Origin: Nocardia abscessus NBRC 100374
GTDB lineage: Bacteria > Actinomycetota > Actinomycetes > Mycobacteriales > Mycobacteriaceae
Length of the DNA stretch: 64,000 nucleotides
Direction: 5' to 3'
NCBI RefSeq assembly: GCF_000308455.1
Contig: NZ_BAFP01000032.1
Coordinates: forward strand, 1 to 64,000
Part shown: positions 44,875-53,095 of the stretch, piece after piece
How the letters are laid out: the number at the start of each line of letters is the position of its first letter
How positions within the stretch are numbered: the stretch's first letter is position 1
Position numbers and translations under genes: made by a program
Notes under the pieces: generated by a model
What the model was told of the DNA's origin: nothing
Seen by the model: only the letters and a program-made list of their open reading frames with translations
Database searches by the model: none

Positions 44875-45382
44875 AGCAGGGGTTGTGACCCCGGCGGTCG
44901 GCCTGATCATGGGCAGCGACTCCGACTGGCCGACCATGGAGGCCGCCGCCGAAGCGCTGGCGGAGTTCGGTATCCGCTTCGAGGTGGGCGTCGTCTCGGC
45001 ACACCGCACCCCGCAGCGCATGCTCGACTACGCGCGCGACGCCGCCGACCGCGGGTTGAAGGTCATCATCGCCGGTGCGGGCGGCGCGGCCCACCTGCCC
45101 GGCATGGTCGCCTCCGCCACCCCGCTCCCGGTGATCGGCGTGCCGGTTCCGCTCAAGTACCTCGACGGCATGGACTCCCTGCTGTCCATCGTCCAGATGC
45201 CCGCGGGCGTCCCCGTCGCCACCGTCTCCATCGGCGGCGCCCGCAACGCGGGCCTGCTCGCCGCCCGCATCCTCGCCGCCCACGACCCAGCCCTGCGCAC
45301 CCGCATGGAACAGTTCCAAGCCGGGCTCGAGCAGATGGTCCTGGAAAAAGACGACGCTTTGCGCACCAAGCTCCTGGGCTGA
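44867..45382 (+). CDS. purE: N5-CAIR mutase
   Basis: A 171-residue class I PurE that converts N5-CAIR to CAIR. It has the substrate loop [10 protein letters not shown] (about 15-24), SAHRTP (about 52), and [11 protein letters not shown] plus PVIGVPV (about 80-105). The ATG is inside the purK 3' end. The product works directly on the unstable product of PurK, explaining the coupling. The next gene starts ten bases downstream. Confidence 0.96.
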   Translation: MSEAGVVTPAVGLIMGSDSDWPTMEAAAEALAEFGIRFEVGVVSAHRTPQRMLDYARDAADRGLKVIIAGAGGAAHLPGMVASATPLPVIGVPVPLKYLDGMDSLLSIVQMPAGVPVATVSIGGARNAGLLAARILAAHDPALRTRMEQFQAGLEQMVLEKDDALRTKLLG

Positions 45383-45392
45383 GCCGCACGCG

Positions 45393-46127
45393 GTGCCGGA
45401 AGTTCCGCTGCGTGGGGGTGTTGTCAACGTGGTAGTTCGAGTCGGCGACACCGTTCGCCGCCATCCGGGCCCGCGTGCTGAATTCGTCCACGAACTACTC
45501 GCCCGGTTCGAGCAGTTCAGGTGGGCGGGCGCGCCTCGCTTGCTGGGCATGGACGACCGAGGCCGCGAGATCCTCACCTACCTGGACGGGTACGTGCCGG
45601 TCGATGGGCACCGCTCACCGTCGATCGGCACCCGAGCGGCGTTGGCGCGGGTAGCGGAGCTGGTCCGCGCGTTCCACGACCTGACCGCGGGCACCGACCT
45701 CGCCGCAGGCGAGGAAGTGGTCTGCCACAACGATCTGTCACCGAAGAACACCGTTTACCGAGACCACGGCGACGGCATGCGGCCGGTGGGATTCCTGGAT
45801 TGGGACCTCGCTGCTCCCGGGCGGCGAATTCACGATCTGGCGCACGCGTGCTGGCAATATCTCGATCTCGGCCCCGGCATCAGCGATATCCGAGCGACCG
45901 CGACGTTGCTGCGGCTGATGTGTGACGCCTACGGAACCGGCGAACGCGACGAACTCATCGACGCGGTGCTGTGGTGGCAGGACCGATGTCAGCGCGGAAT
46001 CGAAGCCGCCGCCGCGGCAGGCGAACCCGCGATGGTGCGCCTCCGCGCGGATGGCGTGCCCGCACGCATCCGCGCCGCACACCGGTGGGTCGCCGAGCAC
46101 CGCGCCGAACTGGAAGCCGCGTTGTAA
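45393..46127 (+). CDS. Aminoglycoside phosphotransferase-family protein
   Basis: A 244-residue APH-fold protein. The catalytic loop is VVCHNDLSPKNTVY (about 108-121) and the metal site GFLDWDLAAPG (about 133-143). The N-terminal lobe is short: VVVRVGDTVRRHPGP stands where the ATP-binding strands and lysine normally lie, so the nucleotide lobe is reduced. Related proteins phosphorylate small molecules, but many have no resistance role. It starts ten bases after purE with GTG and may be read through from it. Substrate unknown. Confidence 0.8.
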   Translation: MPEVPLRGGVVNVVVRVGDTVRRHPGPRAEFVHELLARFEQFRWAGAPRLLGMDDRGREILTYLDGYVPVDGHRSPSIGTRAALARVAELVRAFHDLTAGTDLAAGEEVVCHNDLSPKNTVYRDHGDGMRPVGFLDWDLAAPGRRIHDLAHACWQYLDLGPGISDIRATATLLRLMCDAYGTGERDELIDAVLWWQDRCQRGIEAAAAAGEPAMVRLRADGVPARIRAAHRWVAEHRAELEAAL

Positions 46128-46142
46128 TCGACCGGCTCGTGG

Positions 46143-46370
46143 TCAGATGCCGAGGTCGTGGCCGAGTTGCGCCAGTTCGTCCATCGCGGCCAGGCTCTCG
46201 GCCTCGGCTCGACGCTGGTACTGCTCCAAGTCGTTGTAGCGAACCCGGCGGTGCCGCCCGACCTGGCGGAACGGGATCTCGCCTGCATCCGGGAGCGCCA
46301 CAACGAAGGGCTGCGATATCTTCAACATGGCCGCTGCCTGCAGTGTGGTGAGTTCGGCATGTGAGGGCAC
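46143..46370 (-). CDS. Orphan HTH antitoxin/excisionase-like protein
   Basis: A 75-residue protein with the MerR/excisionase-like helix-turn-helix found in antitoxins paired with PIN toxins: LTTLQAAAMLKISQPFVVAL, then GEIPFRQVGRHRRVRYNDLEQY, and the C-terminal AMDELAQLGHDLGI that normally grips the toxin. The expected toxin gene would follow on the minus strand, but that DNA is occupied by the phosphotransferase gene on the other strand, so no PIN gene is present. GTG start chosen by alignment to the family; no ribosome site is seen. Confidence 0.65.
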   Translation of the reverse strand: MPSHAELTTLQAAAMLKISQPFVVALPDAGEIPFRQVGRHRRVRYNDLEQYQRRAEAESLAAMDELAQLGHDLGI

Positions 46371-46427
46371 TACAGCAAAATAATCGAAACGATCCGGCGT
46401 GGGGAACCTTTGCCTTCGGCTCCTGAC

Positions 46428-46433
46428 TACGGT
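46428..46433 (+). promoter_or_regulatory. Candidate leaderless -10 box (TACGGT)
   Basis: TACGGT ends six bases before the GTG chosen for the TetR gene upstream of fadE25. Confidence 0.4.
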
Positions 46434-46439
46434 GAGTGC

Positions 46440-47126
46440 GTGACTACAGGGGATATCGCTCGGACGCGGGGAGGCGACGACACCGCGCATTTTCGGCTCA
46501 CGGTGGTGGATCAGGCGTTGCGGTTGTTCGCCGAGAAGGGGTACGAGGCGACGAGTGTGGACGAGATCGCGGAGGCGGCGGGGATCTCCCGGCGGACGTT
46601 CTTCCGGCAGTTCCGGTCGAAAGAGGACGTGATCTTCGCCGATCACGAGTCACAGCTGGCGCAGGCGGCGGAGTTCCTATCCGCGTCGCGCGAGGACCCG
46701 TGGGAGGCGGTGTGCGCTGCGGTGGTGCTGGTGTTCGAGCGATTCACGCAGTGGCGGGAGATCGCGGCGCGGCGGTATCAAGTGGTGCGCCGGGTGCCCG
46801 CGCTGCGGGAGCGGGAGATCGTCACGGTGTTCCGCTACGAGCGGTTGTTCACCGACTACCTGCGCGAGCGGCTGCCCGAGGTCCCCGATCTGGCACGGGT
46901 GCAGTTCACCGCCGCGGTGACGGCGACGCACAACTATCTGCTGCGCCGGATGGTGCGCGGCGAATCGGATGCGGGCGCCGCTGACCTGCGGGTGGAGCTG
47001 TCCGCGATTCCGCGCGGCGCCGGGCGTGCCGCGAACGCCGACGAACTGGTGGTCGCCGTGTTCCCGCGCGACGCCCCGCCCAGGCAGATCGCAGATTTGC
47101 TGGTCCGCAAGCTCGGTACGCTGTGA
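46440..47126 (+). CDS. TetR-family regulator upstream of fadE25
   Basis: A 228-residue TetR protein with a clear helix-turn-helix (LRLFAEKGYEATSVDEIAEA followed by ISRRTFFRQFRSKED, about 25-70) and a helical C-terminal domain. GTG was chosen for the box six bases upstream. It lies 164 bases before fadE25 on the same strand. Two copies of a 13-base palindrome in that gap are likely binding sites, so it probably controls the acyl-CoA dehydrogenase in response to an acyl-CoA (inference). Confidence 0.87.
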   Translation: MTTGDIARTRGGDDTAHFRLTVVDQALRLFAEKGYEATSVDEIAEAAGISRRTFFRQFRSKEDVIFADHESQLAQAAEFLSASREDPWEAVCAAVVLVFERFTQWREIAARRYQVVRRVPALREREIVTVFRYERLFTDYLRERLPEVPDLARVQFTAAVTATHNYLLRRMVRGESDAGAADLRVELSAIPRGAGRAANADELVVAVFPRDAPPRQIADLLVRKLGTL

Positions 47127-47149
47127 GCTGGCTAGAAGTGCGATCGATC

Positions 47150-47164
47150 TGACACTGAGTGCCA
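47150..47164. promoter_or_regulatory. Candidate TetR operator, upstream copy
   Basis: TGACACTGAGTGCCA differs by one base from a perfect palindrome and from the second copy 66 bases downstream. Confidence 0.55.
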
Positions 47165-47198
47165 CGTCATCTCCCCATGTGATCAGCGTTCATGTGGG

Positions 47199-47204
47199 TA
47201 TACT
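47199..47204 (+). promoter_or_regulatory. Candidate -10 box (TATACT) of fadE25
   Basis: TATACT lies between the two operator-like palindromes. A start point about seven bases on would place the downstream palindrome just inside the transcript, a good position for repression. No clear -35 element. Confidence 0.45.
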
Positions 47205-47215
47205 TGACCAAGATG

Positions 47216-47230
47216 TGGCACTGAGTGCCG
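47216..47230. promoter_or_regulatory. Candidate TetR operator, downstream copy
   Basis: GGCACT-G-AGTGCC (47217-47229) is a perfect inverted repeat around a central G. Confidence 0.6.
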
Positions 47231-47290
47231 ATACGCTGACTTCGCTCGGCGGAAATCAGCGGTCACCACCGACGACCAGGAGTGAGCCCG

Positions 47291-48448
47291 ATGGCGGGAA
47301 ACCCCGATTTCGACCTGTTCAAGCTCGAGGACTTCCACGATGAGCTGCGCGCCGCGATCCGTGCTCTCGCGGAGAAGGAGATCGCCCCGCACGCCAAGGA
47401 CGTCGACGGCAACTCCCGCTTCCCGGAGGAGGCGCTGACCGCCCTCAACGCCTCCGGCTTCAACGCCGTGCACGTGCCCGAGGCCTACGGCGGCCAGGGC
47501 GCCGACTCGGTGGCCACCTGCATCGTGATCGAAGAGGTCGCCCGGGTCTGCGGCTCGTCCTCGCTGATCCCCGCCGTCAACAAGCTCGGCACCATGGGCC
47601 TGATCCTGAACGGCTCCGAGGAGCTGAAGCAGAAGGTGCTGCCGGACATCGTCAACGGCGAGATGGCCTCCTACGCGCTGTCCGAGCGCGAGGCGGGCTC
47701 CGACGCGGCCAGCATGCGCACCCGGGCCAAGCGGGAGGGTGACGACTGGATCATCAACGGCTCCAAGTGCTGGATCACCAACGGCGGCAAGTCCTCCTGG
47801 TACACCGTGATGGCGGTGACCGACGCGGAGAAGGGCGCCAACGGCATCTCGGCGTTCCTGGTGCACAAGGATGACGAGGGCTTCGTGGTCGGCCCGCTGG
47901 AGCACAAGCTCGGCATCAAGGGCTCGCCCACCGCCGAGCTGTACTTCGAGAACTGCCGGGTGCCGGGTGACCGCATCGTCGGCGAGCCGGGCACCGGCTT
48001 CAAGACCGCGCTGCAGACCCTCGACCACACCCGCCCCACCATCGGCGCGCAGGCCGTCGGCCTCGCCCAGGGCGCGCTGGACGCGGCCATCGCCTACACG
48101 AAGGACCGCAAGCAGTTCGGCAAGTCGATCGCCGACTTCCAGAACACCCAGTTCATGCTCGCCGACATGGCGATGAAGGTCGAGGCCGCTCGCCTCATGG
48201 TGTACACCTCGGCCGCCCGCGCCGAGCGCGGCGAGCAGAACCTCGGCTTCATCTCCGCCGCCGCCAAGTGCTTCGCCTCCGACGTCGCCATGGAAGTCAC
48301 CACCAACGCCGTCCAGCTGTTCGGCGGCGCGGGTTACACCACCGATTTCCCGGTCGAGCGCATGATGCGCGACGCCAAGATCACTCAGATCTACGAGGGC
48401 ACCAACCAGATCCAGCGTCTGGTGATGTCGCGCGCGCTGCTGAAGTGA
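47291..48448 (+). CDS. fadE25: Acyl-CoA dehydrogenase
   Basis: A 385-residue FAD-dependent acyl-CoA dehydrogenase of beta-oxidation. It has YALSEREAGSDAASM (flavin/substrate region, about 130), WITNGG, the RKQFGKSIADFQ motif (about 280) and the catalytic glutamate in QIYEGTNQIQRLVM (about 368). The start ATG has AGGAG ten bases upstream; a GTG nine bases earlier is too close to that site. It matches the FadE25 position next to purE/purK in mycobacteria. Followed by a strong terminator and preceded by the TetR gene. Confidence 0.94.
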   Translation: MAGNPDFDLFKLEDFHDELRAAIRALAEKEIAPHAKDVDGNSRFPEEALTALNASGFNAVHVPEAYGGQGADSVATCIVIEEVARVCGSSSLIPAVNKLGTMGLILNGSEELKQKVLPDIVNGEMASYALSEREAGSDAASMRTRAKREGDDWIINGSKCWITNGGKSSWYTVMAVTDAEKGANGISAFLVHKDDEGFVVGPLEHKLGIKGSPTAELYFENCRVPGDRIVGEPGTGFKTALQTLDHTRPTIGAQAVGLAQGALDAAIAYTKDRKQFGKSIADFQNTQFMLADMAMKVEAARLMVYTSAARAERGEQNLGFISAAAKCFASDVAMEVTTNAVQLFGGAGYTTDFPVERMMRDAKITQIYEGTNQIQRLVMSRALLK

Positions 48449-48462
48449 TGTTTCGCTGAAGA

Positions 48463-48502
48463 CCGACTGCCGTCCCGGTTCGTGCACCGCGACGGCAGTC
48501 GG
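48463..48502 (+). terminator. Hairpin terminator after fadE25
   Basis: Perfect 12-bp stem CCGACTGCCGTC / GACGGCAGTCGG with a 16-base loop, followed by CTTCT, 14 bases after the fadE25 stop. Confidence 0.8.
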
Positions 48503-48540
48503 CTTCTACCCACCGCGGCCTTCAATTCGATAAGTCGCTG

Positions 48541-48762
48541 TCAGGGCTCCAAGTAGAGGCGTTCGCACGGCAGCCTGGGGTAGCCGTCGGTGTCGTCTGT
48601 GGATACTTCTACGGCGTCGTGCCAGTGGCGGGCGCGCCATTCCTGGACGAAAAGGCATGCGGCCGTGACGCAGGCGATGAAGTCGAGGCGAGCGCCGTGC
48701 CAGAACACCGACAGGTGAACATCCGGCTCGGATGGGATGGGGGATGTTGGGCGGTCAGGCAT
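48541..48762 (-). CDS. Small protein of unknown function
   Basis: A 73-residue protein (MPDRPTSPIPSEPDV at the start, HWHDAVEVSTDDTDG in the middle, ending CERLYLEP). No family recognised. It has three cysteines and several tryptophans. Its ATG overlaps the stop of the preceding gene by eight bases (ATGCCTGA), so it is coupled to it. Together they face the XRE/DUF397 pair. Confidence 0.6.
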   Translation of the reverse strand: MPDRPTSPIPSEPDVHLSVFWHGARLDFIACVTAACLFVQEWRARHWHDAVEVSTDDTDGYPRLPCERLYLEP

Positions 48763-49243
48763 ATGCCGCCCATCGCTTACGGCGCGCGATCTTTTCGGCC
48801 ACGCAGCTGCGGATCGCAGCGACGACCAGACGACCGGAGGGGCGAAATGCCGTGTTCGGCCGCGTTGTCCACGCACGGAACCGGATTCCTCGATCTGCGG
48901 GGCTCGGCAGCGCGATAGTTCCGCCGTAACGAACGATGGACACGTTCAAGCGGAACATCTCGGCGAACAGCCGTACGTCGTCCGGCAGGTCCGGCCGGAT
49001 GATGAACGTCCACCGTTTCGACCGTGGATGCGACAGAATCGGCCCCAGCTCGTGGCCGTGGTTCTGCATCCACACCTTCACGTGTTGACCCAGCACAGCG
49101 GGCATGGTCACTGCCCAGACCATTCCGGTTCGGACGATGATGCGTCCGATCTGGGGAGGGTCCACGATCGCGGGCAGACCGCACACCTGCCGGTAGTAGT
49201 GGCAGCGAGACAACGGCGTGTCGCCGAACGCTATGTGGCGCAT
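48755..49243 (-). CDS. Conserved actinobacterial protein, function unknown
   Basis: A 162-residue protein. Its central part WTFIIRPDLPDDVRLFAEMF and RLNVSIVRYGGTIALPSPA resembles proteins I recall from Nocardia and Streptomyces genomes near XRE/DUF397 pairs, sometimes labelled primase/polymerase-like; that label is uncertain and no catalytic site is visible. The ATG has AGAGG four bases upstream. It is divergent from the XRE-DUF5753 gene across 266 bases and coupled to the small gene behind it. Confidence 0.65.
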   Translation of the reverse strand: MRHIAFGDTPLSRCHYYRQVCGLPAIVDPPQIGRIIVRTGMVWAVTMPAVLGQHVKVWMQNHGHELGPILSHPRSKRWTFIIRPDLPDDVRLFAEMFRLNVSIVRYGGTIALPSPADRGIRFRAWTTRPNTAFRPSGRLVVAAIRSCVAEKIARRKRWAAYA

Positions 49244-49509
49244 CGAGACCTCTGCTTCATCGGAGGGGTTCAGGTGCGCGCCCGGTCCCCGACGACCCCG
49301 GATCGAGAACGAGGGCGGGAGCGAACTTCGTTGTGGGGTCCGCGTTTCCGCATTCCCTGCCGGGCGCAGCTTCAGAGAACCACTGGACGTGCCCGATGAA
49401 CTACGTGAAGATGAGATCTCATCAGCTCCACCAGCACGTTTTTCATTCTGCATTGAGAATTGGCCCGGAGATGAGAAGCCCGGGCCGCCCAAGTAGACAG
49501 GAACGCGGC

Positions 49510-50394
49510 ATGGCCGAAAGCGGTGGCTCGACCCTCCCTCGTCGTCAGCTCGGCAGACACCTGCGCAACGGTCGCGAAGCGGCCGGATTGACGTTGGCTG
49601 ATGTCGGTGAACGGATGCAGTGGAGTGTCAGCACTGTTCAGCGGATGGAAGTGGGCAAGACCGAGCGAATCCGCACCGTCGATATCGAAGCGCTGTGCAA
49701 GATCTACGACTTCACCGAGGAGTACACGAACGCCCTGGTCGGGCTCGCGAACCAGGCCAGTGTGAAGTCGTGGTGGCATGAGTTCGGCGACCTGATTCCG
49801 CAGAACTTCGATGTGTTCGTGGACTTGGAAGCCACCGCGCGGGCTTTGACCTGGTACGAACCGGAACTGGTTCCGGGGATCTTCCAGACCCCCGCGTACG
49901 CGAGTGGGCTGATTCGCGCTGGCTACCCGGACGAGACACCGCTGGAACACGAGCGTCGGGTACACCTCCGACGCAAGCGCCAAGCGCTGATCACACGCAA
50001 AACGAAACCCGTACTCGTGAACGCCATCCTTCGAGAGTCCGTGCTACGCGGGATCGTCGGTGACGATCGCGTCATGTCCGCCCAACTCCGTCACCTGGTG
50101 GACCTCATGGCTTTGCCTAACGTCACGATCCGGGTGCTTCCTTTCTCCGCCGGATTCCCCATGGGCGTGGCCGTCGGGCCGTTCGTGATTTTGAAGTCCG
50201 GGGGTGACGGCAAGCGGCAGCCGAAGGAGCCTACAGTTGTCTACGTCGAGAGCTACACAGGCGATCTTTACCTGGAGAAGCTCGGCGCTGTGCGCCGGTA
50301 TGTCGATGCCTACCAGCAGTTCGAGCGCGCGGCGCTGAACCCGGATCAGAGTAAAAACCTGCTCCGGCAGATAGCAAGGGAGTGCGCACGGTGA
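49510..50394 (+). CDS. XRE-family regulator with DUF5753 domain
   Basis: A 294-residue DNA-binding protein: Cro/C1-type helix-turn-helix (LGRHLRNGREAAGLTLADVG then MQWSVSTVQRMEVGK, about 13-60) and a C-terminal DUF5753 domain (YEPELVPGIFQTPAYASGLI; VRVLPF-type core IRVLPFSAGF; TGDLYLEK). This architecture recurs in many copies in Nocardia and Streptomyces with DUF397 partners and is related to the WhiJ-type developmental regulators. AGGAA precedes the ATG. The stop overlaps the DUF397 GTG by four bases. Confidence 0.92.
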   Translation: MAESGGSTLPRRQLGRHLRNGREAAGLTLADVGERMQWSVSTVQRMEVGKTERIRTVDIEALCKIYDFTEEYTNALVGLANQASVKSWWHEFGDLIPQNFDVFVDLEATARALTWYEPELVPGIFQTPAYASGLIRAGYPDETPLEHERRVHLRRKRQALITRKTKPVLVNAILRESVLRGIVGDDRVMSAQLRHLVDLMALPNVTIRVLPFSAGFPMGVAVGPFVILKSGGDGKRQPKEPTVVYVESYTGDLYLEKLGAVRRYVDAYQQFERAALNPDQSKNLLRQIARECAR

Positions 50395-50597
50395 ATACTG
50401 GCCTATCCGGGGCGAAGTGGTTCAAGAGCCGCCACAGCGGGGCTGACAAAGCATGCGTCGAGGTCGCTTTCCTCGAGGGAGGCCACGTCGGCGTGCGGGA
50501 CTCGAAGAACCCGACCGGCCCCGCATTGGTGTTCACCCCGGACACCTGGAATACCTTCACCGCCGGCATCGCTGACGGCGACCGCCAGCCCTCCTGA
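50391..50597 (+). CDS. DUF397 protein
   Basis: A 68-residue protein with the DUF397 pattern: AKWFKSRHSGADKACVEVAF, VGVRDSKNPTGP and a final FTPDTWNTFTAGI. Such proteins accompany XRE-DUF5753 regulators and are thought to oppose or modulate them, in a toxin-antitoxin-like or regulatory partnership. Its GTG overlaps the regulator stop (GTGA), showing translational coupling. Confidence 0.92.
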   Translation: MNTGLSGAKWFKSRHSGADKACVEVAFLEGGHVGVRDSKNPTGPALVFTPDTWNTFTAGIADGDRQPS

Positions 50598-50607
50598 CGG
50601 CCTCCAC

Positions 50608-50662
50608 GAGTGGCACATGGTTGCGGTGAATCGCGAGTAGACCTCTCAGTGGTGTGCCACTC
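50608..50662. repeat. Long-range inverted repeat at a convergent junction
   Basis: GAGTGGCAC (50608-50616) and GTGCCACTC (50654-50662) are perfect 9-base inverted arms with a 37-base loop between the DUF397 stop and the regulator stop. It may act as a weak bidirectional terminator. Confidence 0.35.
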
Positions 50663-51608
50663 ACGGACGCAGCAGGGTGGCGAAGCCGTCGAGATGGCGT
50701 GCGAGGCCGTATTCGAACAGCTCGTTGAGGTTCGGGGACGGGTTTTGGGGGATGGTGGCCAGGAGCGGGAATTGTCCGCTGTCGAGGAGTTCGCGTGCTC
50801 GGGACCGTAGCGCGATCCGCCATCGGTCGAGTGTCATACCGGTGTCCTGTTCCGCTTCGACTTCCTCCGCCATCGAGGAAGCCAGCGCGACGACCAGTGC
50901 GTGCAGGGTGAGTGCTTCCTGCATCCGTGTGGTCATGGGCAGCCCGAGTCCGTCGAGGGCGCGCAGCGTCCACTCGGTTTGCGCCATCATGTTGGGCGCG
51001 AGCAGGGGGCGAGTGAACGAGATGACCTTGGGCAGCCACAGGTGCCGCTGGCACAGCTGCCATTGCCTGCGGGCGATCAGTTCGAGCTTGGCGCGCCACC
51101 CGTCCGGCCCCGGCTCGGGTAGCTCGAGTTCACCGAAGGCCATGTCGGCCATCTGTGTCAGCAGTTCGTCTTTGTTGGCCACGTGCCGGTACAGCGACAT
51201 CGGGGCGACGCCGAGTTCGGCCGCGAGTCGTCGCATCGACACCACGTCCAGCCCCTCGGTGTCGGCGATCCTGATCGCGTTGCGAACCAAGTGGTTCCGG
51301 TTCAGTGCCTGATCGGAGAGGGCGGACGGCCGTGGTGTGGTGGCGGGGTGGGGCGCCGCCGGAGCGGGCGGCCGTGCACGGGGGCTGACCACCGTGCCGG
51401 AACCGATCCGCGCTTCGACCAGCCCCTCCTCGCGGAGGGTCGCCGTCACTCTGGTCGCGGTCGCGACCGCGACGCCCCATCGCTGGGCGATCTGCCGGAT
51501 GGAGGGCACCCGATCGCCGGGGCGCAGATCGCCGGTCTCGATCCGGGCGCGGATCTCCGCGACGATCGTCCGGTACGGCGGTTCCGGCCGCTGCGCGGAT
51601 GACGACAT
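50661..51608 (-). CDS. Hybrid regulator with GntR-type and TetR-type DNA-binding domains
   Basis: A 315-residue protein with two helix-turn-helix domains. Residues 12-75 are a GntR winged helix (YRTIVAEIRARIETGDLRPG; VPSIRQIAQRWGVAVATATR; LREEGLVEARIGSGTVV). After a Pro/Ala linker, residues 108-165 are a TetR head (AIRIADTEGLDVVSMRRLAA; ELGVAPMSLYRHVANKDEL), followed by a TetR C-terminal ligand domain. GGAGAG before the ATG supports the start. It is divergent from the FAD monooxygenase gene, and an 11-base inverted repeat lies between them, so it probably regulates that gene in response to its substrate. Confidence 0.88.
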   Translation of the reverse strand: MSSSAQRPEPPYRTIVAEIRARIETGDLRPGDRVPSIRQIAQRWGVAVATATRVTATLREEGLVEARIGSGTVVSPRARPPAPAAPHPATTPRPSALSDQALNRNHLVRNAIRIADTEGLDVVSMRRLAAELGVAPMSLYRHVANKDELLTQMADMAFGELELPEPGPDGWRAKLELIARRQWQLCQRHLWLPKVISFTRPLLAPNMMAQTEWTLRALDGLGLPMTTRMQEALTLHALVVALASSMAEEVEAEQDTGMTLDRWRIALRSRARELLDSGQFPLLATIPQNPSPNLNELFEYGLARHLDGFATLLRP

Positions 51609-51648
51609 TGGGCTCTCCGATCCATCACTTCAGGACACTGCCAACCGC

Positions 51649-51686
51649 AAGTGTACTAGTTCAATTCTGGCTCATCTAGTGCACTT
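51649..51686. promoter_or_regulatory. Long inverted repeat, candidate operator of the hybrid regulator
   Basis: Arms AAGTGTACTAG (51649-51659) and CTAGTGCACTT (51676-51686) are inverted copies with one mismatch and a 16-base spacer, in the AT-rich gap between the divergent regulator and monooxygenase genes. Confidence 0.65.
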
Positions 51687-51832
51687 ATTTGCCTGCGAGA
51701 TAGCGTATTTCGACTTGCGCAGCTACGGTTGTCCACAGATCAAATACGCCGTACGCACACAATGCGCGTGGCGAACGGCCCTCGCCGTAGCCGTCCACCT
51801 CGATCGGCAGTCACTGTCAGCAGGGAGTACGT

Positions 51833-53095
51833 ATGAAGAATCGGAGCATCCTCATCTCCGGGGCCGGGATCGCCGGGCCGACCCTGGCGTACTGGCTGGG
51901 TAAGTACGGTTTCCATCCGACGGTGGTGGAGCGCGCGGCCGCACCTCGCAGCGGTGGTCACGCCGTCGATATACGCGGTACCGCCCGGCAAGTGGCCGAG
52001 CGCACCGGCATCGTCGCCGAGGTCCGGCAGGCGCACACCGGAGCGCGCGGTATGGCGTTCGTCGATCGCGAGGGCAAACGGGTCGCATCGATGGGTACCG
52101 ACGTATTCGGACACTCGGGCGGGCCCGTCGCCGAGATGGCGATTCTCCGTACCGATTTGGCCCGGATCCTCTACGACACGACCCGTGACGACGTCGAGTA
52201 CCTCTTCGATGACTCGATCACCGCGGTCGAACAGGACGACGACGGCGTGCGCGTCGACTTCGAGAAAGGCGGATCCCGGCGATTCGACCTGCTGATCGGT
52301 GCGGACGGTGTGCACTCCAACGTCCGCGCGCTGGTCTTCGGGCCAGAGCAGCACTACATCCGCGGTCTCGGCTGCTACGTATCGCTGTTCAGTACTACCA
52401 CCGCGCTCGAGCACGATGGTTGGCAGTTGATGTACACCATGCCCGGCGGCGACGGTCGACCCGGCAGGACAGCCGGCCTGTATCCGAAACCCGTTGCCGG
52501 AGAGGCGTTGGCGGGGTTCTTCCTGCGCTCGGCATCGCTGCGATACGACAAGCGGGATATCGACGAGCAGAAGCGGATCGTCGTCTCCGCCTTCGAGGGC
52601 GACGCGTGGGAGATCCCCCGGATGCTCGCGACGATCTGGGAGGCGCCCGATTTCTATTTCGACCGGGTCGACCAGGTTCACGTGGACACCTGGTCACGCG
52701 GCCGGACGGTACTTCTCGGGGATGCGGGCTACTGCGCCTCGCCGATGTCGGGCATCGGTACCAGCCTGGCGCTCGTCGGAGCGTATGTCCTGGCCGGCGA
52801 ACTCGCCGCGGCCGATGGTGACCATCGCGTCGCCTACGCCGCCTACGAGCGGGAGATGCGCGAGTTCGTCGAGCACGCCCAAAAGTTCGCCCGCAGCGCC
52901 GGCGACGGCGGCCTGATGCCGGACTCACGTGCCCAGCTCCGGCTGCGCAACCTGTCCGTCCGGATGCTGCCGTTGCTGCCCAGACGCCTGGTCGGGCGAG
53001 GCATGGAAAGAGTCGCCGATGCGGTCGAACTGAAGGACTACACGAAGTTCACACGGGTCGCGGCACGCAACAGAGGAGGACAAGCATGCGAGTGA
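51833..53095 (+). CDS. FAD-dependent aromatic/antibiotic-type monooxygenase
   Basis: A 420-residue group A flavoprotein monooxygenase. It has the FAD motif ISGAGIAGPTLAYWLGKYG (about 8-26), the middle motif IGADGVHSNVRALV (about 158-171), and the second FAD motif VLLGDAGYCASPMSGIGTS (about 293-311). The overall pattern fits the family containing TetX-like and rifampicin hydroxylase-like enzymes, but many members are catabolic. AGGGAG precedes the ATG. The stop overlaps the next gene by ten bases, and a divergent hybrid regulator lies upstream. Inferred role: inducible oxidation of a small aromatic or antibiotic-like compound. Confidence 0.87.
   Translation: MKNRSILISGAGIAGPTLAYWLGKYGFHPTVVERAAAPRSGGHAVDIRGTARQVAERTGIVAEVRQAHTGARGMAFVDREGKRVASMGTDVFGHSGGPVAEMAILRTDLARILYDTTRDDVEYLFDDSITAVEQDDDGVRVDFEKGGSRRFDLLIGADGVHSNVRALVFGPEQHYIRGLGCYVSLFSTTTALEHDGWQLMYTMPGGDGRPGRTAGLYPKPVAGEALAGFFLRSASLRYDKRDIDEQKRIVVSAFEGDAWEIPRMLATIWEAPDFYFDRVDQVHVDTWSRGRTVLLGDAGYCASPMSGIGTSLALVGAYVLAGELAAADGDHRVAYAAYEREMREFVEHAQKFARSAGDGGLMPDSRAQLRLRNLSVRMLPLLPRRLVGRGMERVADAVELKDYTKFTRVAARNRGGQACE

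Noticed and set aside
45393-46127. Aminoglycoside resistance gene
   Set aside because: Catalytic loops are present but the nucleotide lobe is reduced and the family is functionally broad; resistance cannot be claimed.
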